A DNA stretch of 64,000 nucleotides, taken from NCBI GenBank assembly GCA_034359265.1, contig CP136895.1, positions 43,356,001-43,420,000 on the forward strand. Reading direction: 5' to 3'. The DNA is from Canna indica (lineage: Eukaryota > Streptophyta > Magnoliopsida > Zingiberales > Cannaceae). The first letter of the stretch is position 1; each line of letters starts with the position of its first letter. Position numbers and translations under genes: made by a program. Below, in pieces: positions 56,729-64,000 of the stretch. The notes beneath the pieces are model-generated. The model did no database searches, was not told where the DNA came from, and saw only the letters and a list, made by a program, of their open reading frames with translations.

Positions 56729-58927
56729 TGTAAGACCCGGAAATTTTTTTTTTTTCTATTATAAAAATATGTTTTGGTGCAGCGTGTCGGACCCGGGGTT
56801 AGTCGAGTCGAGCCTCAGGACCGCGTCGAGTAGAAGGTATGACTTGACTAATGATGTATGCAATTAAATTGGATGAATGACTCTTTCCTTTTATGCATTG
56901 ATGCTTTAGTTAAGTTAAGATCGACTCATGTTGCGATTAGAGTCGGAACCCAAGTCGGACTCAGACTGAGTCGAGTCAAGGTTAACTCGTGTAAGTGGGG
57001 CATTTAAGTCATTGTTGATGAGGGAATAAAATCCCTCATCATTGAGCAGTGCGGCTCATCTAGGAGCCACACAAAGCCTGAGCAAGGGAGAAAGGAGAGA
57101 GGGGAAGAGAGATCTTTGTCAGCCGGAGATCACGTCATCGCCGGAGGATTCGAGATTGCTAGCGTCCGATCCTTCTTTTTCATCAAGCAAAGGTGAGTGC
57201 TTAGAGTTTTATGAGGGGAGGCGGGTAGCCGACCCTAGCAGTTTTGTATCGGGTTCTTTTCACGAGTTTCTTGCCGATCTACACGTCTTCTCATGTTAGA
57301 ACCTTAACAGATATGTATACCTGTGATTTGATGGTTAAAATCGGATTTATTTCGTTTCTTTATGGGCTGGCCGATTGGAGGAAAAAGGGAAAAGGTCATG
57401 CCGAAATTTTCCCCAATTTCCTCACTCGTCTAGCGACTCGTGGGTCGTCTTGTGTTCGATATGTTTTAGACTTTTGGATTGATGCTTGTGTTGTTGCCGC
57501 AACCATGGTTACCACCCCTAGAGGGCTCGACTGAGCTGGTTATTACCCTGCTTGAGTCGGCCGAGCAGTGGATAGGGGAGGGAAATTGGGGCTGTTCGGA
57601 TCGATACGCCGGATCTCATGTTATGTCGTCTTAATTCCCGCTTTCATGCTTAATGTTAGGTTCAAATTATAATACATGATTACTGTTCATCTTAGTAATT
57701 GATAGCAAATGTTAATCTACATTCTCATGAATATGGAAATGTTCTTGCTAATGCTCACATGGACATGATGGTTATGGTACATGCATCAAAGGAAATGTTT
57801 CATTAAATTTTAGATATCATGTTTAATTATTGCTATGTTTATTGGATATTACTTATTCGTGTAATCAATGGATTATTTACCTCTTTAATTCGGCTTCCTC
57901 ATGATGTTTGTGGCTCATGATTAAATTTGGTAAGTGTCGTTGGGATATTTTTACCATGCTAGATAGTATATTCCTTGTGGGAATTATTTGATATTTTACC
58001 ATGCTAGATACGATGTTCCATATTGAAATAAATTCTATATGTAGTATATAAATTTTTTATCGTTGAATCTCGTAGTTATGCATGGTAGTTGTTGTGAATT
58101 ATAATTATATTTCTTTTATTTATATATGCTATCCGAAAATGTTAATGGGTGAAATTCCAAGTCCGGTACACGGAATTCTTCACCCAAGATAGCGTATGAC
58201 GCTAGATAACATGTAGGACTTTGCAAGGTACATATAAGATATGGAAACATAACTAGGGATTGACTCAACTTCTAAGACTTCTTGTATTCATTTTTGGAAA
58301 CCTAGAATTATTAGGTGTACACATTTTTCGGAAGGGTGACATTGAATTGTTGATCCTATAGGCCGAGTGAGGGTCGGATGCGGGCAACTGCCCGTGGTGT
58401 ATATAAGGAAACCCTATGATATTTTAATTCTGTGATGTGCTTGCGATGGTCTGCCGAGAAGCATGGGCGGTCGAAAATGACCAATGCTTGACTCGGCCAG
58501 TGATTGGGTCTTGAGATGCACCAGCGGGCCCGCTAGGTGTCAGACCCCAGTTGGGTGGGACTAGCTATCCCTACCCCAAACGGTGTCCAGAGACTAGTAT
58601 ACCATCCTAGTCAATGGCCCGTGATTTCTTGTTTACATCTTGATATGATGTGGCTGAACGGCCAGTGTGATTCTACCTTGTATGGTAGGGCCGATTGTAG
58701 CCGGGATTCTTTTACCATAAGTAGGCCTTAAGGGCCGGATGCCAGGTGGCAAAGTTAGGCCGTTATGGCAGGTCTCTCCTATATGGTCTATACAGAATGA
58801 CCCATGGGGTCGATAGTCACACTAAAAAGTAGCTTACCTCACTGATTATATTCTATGCTGATTTATACGTTATGCATGACTAATTATGGATTATGTGGGG
58901 GTTCGGAAGAACCGCTCACTGAGTCCC
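56729..58927 (+). mobile_element. Partial Gyp-D LTR
   Basis: Begins TGTAAGACCCGG and runs through the LTR as in the reverse complement of 43495-45406, breaking off in CTCACTGAGTCCC at 58927 before the LTR end. No TSD. It replaces part of copy S2. Open frames in it are non-coding LTR sequence. Confidence 0.85.
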
Positions 58928-58949
58928 AAAAGAAATATTGATTACATCT

Positions 58950-59300
58950 TTACCCTCCCCCTCAGAAGAAATTCCTCCCATGGGGACCACGAAATTGAGA
59001 TAGGGATTTAAGGGTTTTAGATGACATACCTCTACCATTTCTTCTTAGATGACGGTAAGAAGCTCTTCTCCTCGATTTCTTTCTCAGATTTTGACCTTGA
59101 GAGGTAGAAGGTACGGATGATTTATCAGGAGATAGAATTGGAACATGTGTTTCTATCTTCTCAGGAGGACTTGAAAACACCATTTCCTTTGCCAAGGAAG
59201 CATTCATCGCTTTCTCGAAACTCATCTTGCTAATTTTACTGCCCATCATTGAATCTCTGATTAAATAGATGAGATGAAGACAAGAAGACACTTGAAGAGC
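58950..59300 (-). pseudogene. Start of the extra (envelope-like) ORF of Cop-S copy S2
   Basis: Minus-strand frame with MSFEKAMNASLAKEMVFSS, SVPSTSQGQNLRKKSRRR and SQFRGPHGRNFF. Basic Ser/Pro-rich composition and the STSQG..RKK pattern match the same position in copy S1 (about 41400). Truncated at the Gyp-D junction. 59301-59630 between it and RNase H shows no frame I can support. Confidence 0.6.
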
Positions 59301-59629
59301 AAAAATGTCGATTATTTTTCAAGACAATGAATCGAGTTGCAACGTCAAGAGGACATAATTGAGGACATAAATCCTATATGTCCGGATCCTCATAAATAGC
59401 AGCCTCTCGCCAAAATGAGGGATTTTAAAAGAACATCTTCAATGAGCAATAAGAGGAGAATTGAAGGAACAAAACGCTTGCTGAAAAACAATAATGAGGG
59501 AGAATAAATTAAGAAAAACCTTCAATGAACAAGCTAAGTGGAAAATTAATTAAAAGACTCTTCAATTATTTCATTCTCCCATAAATATTGCGTCATATGA
59601 CACATAGTCCCAGAGCAGATCTCAACTGC

Positions 59630-61680
59630 TCAAACTTTTCTCCATTTAATGCATTTGTGAAGATATCTGCAACTTGTTTATATGTAGAAATATATTACAA
59701 TTGCAACTCCTTTCTTTCGACTAGCTCTCTGATGTAAATTAAATGATTATCAATGTGTTTAGTGCGAGAATGCATAGCAGGGTTTTTTGAGATATTTATA
59801 GCACTGGTATTATCACAATATAGAATCATTTCTTCCTATTTGAAATCATAATGAAGCAACATATTCCTCATCCAAATAAGTTGTGTGCTGCAACTGCCCG
59901 CTGCCAAATATTCTGTTTCTACTGAAGAAAAGTGAAATAGAGTTTTGTTTTTTACTTAATCAGGCCACCAGATTTGTTCCAATATAGAAGCAGCCACTTG
60001 AGGTACTTTTGCTGTCATCAATATTCCCAGCCCAGTCCGCATATGTATATCTTACTAGACAGGGGTTAGAATCGATAGAATACCAACGGCCAAAATCCAA
60101 AGTACCTTTAACATATTTGAGAATCTGTTTAACTTCCTGTAGATTAGACTCCTTTGAATTAGCTTAATATTTGGCACATAATCCAACACTAAAACATAAG
60201 TCAGGTCTGCTAGCAGTCAGATACAATAAACTGCAAATCATACTTCCGTAGAGATTAGGATGAATGTTCTTCCCTTCAACATATTTACTCAGTTTTTCAT
60301 GAGTAGAGATAGGAGTTCTAACTACCTTGGAATTGTTTAGACCAAACTACTATGAGAGATAAGTATACCATCTTTAGATTTCTTTACTTGAAGACTAAGA
60401 AAATAACTCATTTCCCCTACCATGCTCATTTCAAACTCAGGTTTCATGTCATCTACAAATTGTTCAACATAAATTTCAGAGGTTGAACTAAAAACTATAT
60501 CATCAACATAAATTTGAATAATTACCAGTTGAGACTCCTTTGTTTTGATGAACAAAGTCTGATATACTCTTCCTCTTTTGTAGCCCTTGAAGAGTAGGAA
60601 CTGGGTGAGTCTCTCATACCAAGCTGTAGGAGCTTGAATAAGCCCGTATAAAGCTTTCTTCAATTTGTATACATAGTCAGGATGAGCAAAATCTTCAAAG
60701 CCTTTAGGTTGTTCAACATGGACTTCTTCATTGAGAGGTATATTGAGGAAGGCAATCTTAACATCCATCTAAAATAGTTTGAACTTCATACAGTAGGATA
60801 GGGCTATAAGTAACTTGATGGATTCCAGTCTTGCAACAGATGCGAAAGTTTCATCATAGACAAGGCCTTCAATTTGATTGAAGATTTGAGCAACAAGATA
60901 GGCTTTATTTCTTGTGATATTTCCAACTTCATCAGTCTTGTTCTTAAACACCCATTTAGTTCCAATAACATTGGTATTTTATGGTCTTGGGACGAGTTCC
61001 CAAACATCATTTTGGACAAACTACTTTAACTCTTCTTGCATAGCAAAAATCCAAAATTCATCCTTCAAGGCTTCCTTGATATTTTTAGGTTCAACAGTTG
61101 AAGTATAACAAGAGTACCTGATCATATTCTGGTGATTTTTCTTAGATTGATTTCTGGTCTAAACTCCATCATGTACATCTCCGATTACATTTTGTAGAGG
61201 ATGATTCTTGAGAGATCTTGCAGACTTTTCTGCTTTGGAGTCATCCACTTCTTCTTCCAATTCATTATCAGTCTCATGGTTAGTTGAATTAGCAGTTTCA
61301 ATTGACTATTCAGTGGCCTTGGATGAATTCTGGGCAATCTTATCAATAGTTGAGACTGCCTTCTTATCAATCAACAGGGTCTAGTATATTTGAGGGTCAC
61401 CAATCTTCACGTTTTGTAATTCCATCACCGTTTCAGTGCGTTTGTTATAGACTCGGTTGCCTTGCTATTTTTGGAATAGCCAAGAAATATTGCTCCGTCA
61501 CTTTTGCTTTGCATTTTTTCAAGGTATTTCCTATCATTTAGAACATAACACATGCTACCAAAGACATGAAATTATGTAAGGTAAGGTTTTCTACCTTTCC
61601 ATAATTCATAAGGAGTTTTCGTATATTTTGGTTTGAGATAAGTTCGATTTATGATGTAGCAAGCTGTGTTGATGGCTTCA
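59630..61680 (-). pseudogene. Cop-S copy S2 integrase C-terminus, reverse transcriptase and RNase H
   Basis: Minus strand. 61680-61450 encodes the integrase C-terminal part (ACYIINRTYLKPKY, KTPYELWKGRKPYL, VFGSMCYVLNDRKYLEKMQ). 61020-60337 is [50 protein letters not shown] and [15 protein letters not shown], where the catalytic YVDD is kept. 60336-59630 is RNase H, with the normal CDN triplet. Frames are interrupted by several stops. Typical copia pol order. Confidence 0.88.
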
Positions 61681-62417
61681 TGTCACGCCCCAAGTTCAGG
61701 GTCACCTGATCGGCCAGGGTAAACATGCCTATACCTTGCACTTGCCAACTCATAAAATAGCGGAATAAACAACATCTTTTATTAATAAAAGAACCAAATA
61801 GATTTTCATTTCAAAACAACAAGATTTTAAATAAATAGCTCAAGTGTGGAAATAAATAAACCGAAGAGCAACAGTTCTTTTAACAAATAAAAGACTGAAA
61901 TAAAAAAAATATGAATGTCCCCACGGGACTATAACTCCAAATACCAAAACAACAATGCATGACAACCTACTACAGACTTGATTACAACCCCTAACTAGGA
62001 TTGCTATGAGATAATGTAGCTCCTCTGCCCTCCAGCTGCGCCAATTGCTCCAGCCCACCTCACTGGTGAGGCTCTATAAAGTAAAACAACGACAATGGGT
62101 GAGTTCAAAGAACTCAGTGAGCAGTTCTACCAACCCTCACAAAAACAAACATCACAGATAAGATGCACAAGGTAAAACTCCTGACTCAAGTAGGGAAAGG
62201 TCACAAGGGAGTGACCTACTAACAGGCCATCCGACCACCACCTGCCTGAAGGCAGCCAACACCCAAATGGTGAAGAACAACATACCTAAGCCTACCATGC
62301 CCTAAGGCAAACAACACATACTAGGATAATTGGGAAGACCCCTTCGAACTTATCCTAGTATAAACAAACTCGGGAGCAATCGGGATAATCAGGAAGACCC
62401 TTCGAACTTATCCTGGT
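61681..62417 (-). mobile_element. Partial Gyp-C LTR
   Basis: Begins TGTCACGCCCCAAG and follows the first 700 bp of the Gyp-C LTR at 17052, including the start of its 50-bp repeat array. It stops at about 62417, where a gag-like fragment begins. The other end and TSD are missing. Confidence 0.8.
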
Positions 62418-62760
62418 ATTTATTTTTGGTGATCTTTCATTTACGCAAGAAAAACTTGAAAAAGAATTTGATCAAATGCATGATGAATTCAATGCTATTA
62501 GAATGAAATTTAAAGAACATAAAAAGGACAATAAATCTTTAGAAATTGAGAATGACAACTTGTTACTTTCATGCAATGCCTTGAGAAAAGAAGTAGATAC
62601 CTTTAAGGAAGAAAAGCATACCTTAGATTATGCCAAGAAAAACTTAGAAAATAAAATGAAATAAATTAGAAAATGAGAACAAGTTCCTAAGTGATCAAAT
62701 AGAGCACTTTAATGATAGCATGCTCTTGAGTTTGAAATATGTCCAAGACAAGTTTCAACA
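62418..62760 (+). pseudogene. Gag-like coiled-coil fragment of a copia element
   Basis: Plus strand: LSFTQEKLEKEFDQMHDEF, KEHKKDNKSLEIENDNLLLS, EEKHTLDYAKKNLENKMK, a frame break, then KFLSDQIEHFND. A Lys/Glu-rich coiled coil like that between the two zinc knuckles of copia Gag proteins, but not clearly Cop-A. Both edges are abrupt. Confidence 0.5.
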
Positions 62761-62928
62761 GTAGGCACCACCCTGATTCATCGCATGAACCGTGGAGCTA
62801 AGAAGACTCAAGAACCCCCGAAAAAAAAAATAGGGCAGCATGATATTTAGGGAGCGAACGGTTCGTAAACACAACAATAACGCCTAATAAAAATTCCGAA
62901 AAATTGATAAAGGTAGCTATGATACCAC
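62761..62928 (-). other. Leader and primer-binding site of a Cop-B element
   Basis: The minus strand right after the LTR has TGGTATCATAGC (62916-62927), close to the initiator Met tRNA complement, then about 155 bp of leader. The element's interior beyond 62760 is replaced by unrelated sequence. Confidence 0.75.
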
Positions 62929-64000
62929 TGTTGGGATGGGAATAAGAAACACAACGGAAAAAGCTATTTAAAAAAATTCAAATCATCCCAAAATTAGCGA
63001 TCTACTTTAGTAATCTTTATGGAATTCAATCTACGAGTAGAAGGAGAAGATGTACCTTATACTGCGGATGGTATGGCTGCTCTTATCCCGTTTTAAGATG
63101 CACACGTGCACGTCCTCCAAGGAAAGTCGATACCAAGTGCTTCACAACAAAGGGGCATCGAACACTGGGACTCGTTGTGGCTCAACGGAGAGGCAATCTC
63201 AACCCCGAAATGCACCAAGGTGAAGCTGGCCCTTCCACCAAGAACCGAGCACCAAAACGGATGAAGAGGGGATGAGAAAACCACGGAACAAGAAGGTAGA
63301 TGAAGAAATACCTTGTTGTCCATCTTAGACTCCTCCAAGAAGATGAAGTAGACGACACACCCAAGAGGAAGAGACCTTCAATTTGGCTTCACAAAATCGG
63401 GGAAGGATGATTTAGATGGCCGATCACCCAAGGAGATGAGGATGAGTTCTTTGGAGCTTTTCTCTTCAAGAAGCCACTCAACAACGAAGCCCTTAATCTT
63501 CTCCAAGATCAATAACCAATTTACTTAACCCCCTTGAAGGAGGTTAGGCAACCTATTTATAAGGGGCATAGGCGGCTACCAAGGTAGACCCGGCCCCCCT
63601 TTTTAAAATATCTCCCCGGAATTCAAAATTACAGGGTTTGCCTCCAAAACAATGATTTATATTTAATGGATTTATAATAAATTTGAAATTAATTAAATCC
63701 AACTTAATATAAACATTAATTTATCTCTATAAATTAAATTCTTATTGATTAGGATTTATCATGTACCAATCCCTATAATTTAGGGATGCCCTACAAATTA
63801 GGGTAACCAAGGAACTCATTCCTCGCGTATTCGTTCCTTATAGGAAAAACCTTTCCTATCATATCCGTAAATGAGATCCGTGATCGTGTTGCAGCTTGTT
63901 TATGCTAGTAGACATATAGTGCCGCATTTGGACTCTATCTCATAAAGCCCGTCACGAGGTTAACCTGATGTGTGTGACCCATTGGGCCCCACACTAAGCC
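62929..64000 (-). mobile_element. 5' LTR of a Cop-B element (runs out of the window)
   Basis: On the plus strand it begins TGTTGGGATGGGAATA, and it matches the reverse complement of about 54580-55964 of the solo LTR. Its orientation is minus, given by the primer site to its left. About 1.3 kb of the LTR should lie past 64000. Confidence 0.85.

Larger units (their letters stand above)
56139..61680 (-). mobile_element. Second Cop-S copia element (copy S2), partial and rearranged
   Basis: Minus strand. Part of the 3' LTR lies at 56139-56728 (homologous to 32799-35095); possible TSD base ACAAA at 56134-56138. Then a Gyp-D LTR piece interrupts, and 58928-61680 carries the start of the extra ORF, RNase H, RT and the C-terminal part of integrase. 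The LTR start, polypurine tract and most of the extra ORF were lost at the Gyp-D junction. The 5' part is cut at 61680 by a Gyp-C LTR. It retains the RT lacking in copy S1. Confidence 0.85.

Overview
This window is plant nuclear DNA, almost entirely transposable elements, and I found no intact host gene. The evidence for a flowering plant is: Ty1/copia and Ty3/gypsy elements with initiator-Met tRNA type primer sites, a chromodomain-bearing gypsy element, a copia element with a Sirevirus-type envelope-like third ORF, and spliced fragments of plant genes (MAP70, myosin XI, MATE transporter, CPP/TSO1, copine/RGLG, ARP6). The species cannot be told from this sequence. Family names used here (Cop-A, Cop-S, Cop-B, Gyp-C, Gyp-D) are my own labels.

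Layout. 1-4113 is the right part of a probable CACTA DNA transposon carrying exons of three unrelated host genes. 4114-11689 is a minus-strand Cop-A element (gag only), with a Gyp-D solo LTR inside it. 11693-12085 is a miniature LTR element (TRIM). 12290-13139 is a decayed coiled-coil transposon ORF, cut by a Cop-A LTR at 13129. 14041-16047 is the 3' end of an unresolved LTR element. From 16547 to at least 56138 a single minus-strand LINE has been cut into five pieces by four nested insertions: a Gyp-C solo LTR (which itself holds a second gene-fragment-carrying CACTA element), a complete Cop-A element, a 19.8 kb Cop-S element and a Cop-B solo LTR. The 19.8 kb Cop-S element contains a Cop-A solo LTR, a hAT transposon and a gypsy chromovirus. 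From 56139 rightwards a second Cop-S copy is broken by Gyp-D and Gyp-C LTR pieces, and the window ends inside the LTR of another Cop-B element.

Most insertions are supported by target-site duplications (TSDs) read directly: CTACG, AAAAC, AAGTC, AAGTT/AAGTC, TTTTA, GTACT/ATACT, ATCTC/ATCTT (5 bp), AATAAGAC (8 bp, hAT) and CAA (3 bp, CACTA). At three of the four LINE breaks I checked that removing the insert and one TSD copy puts the LINE reading frame back in phase. This gives a relative order: LINE first, then the LTR elements, then the insertions into those.

The most interesting content is the pair of CACTA elements. Each carries exon fragments with recognisable splice sites from three different genes, all on the minus strand. 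The gag-only Cop-A family, with palindrome-rich LTRs and conserved hairpins in its non-coding body, and the Cop-S element with its extra ORF are also worth a closer look.
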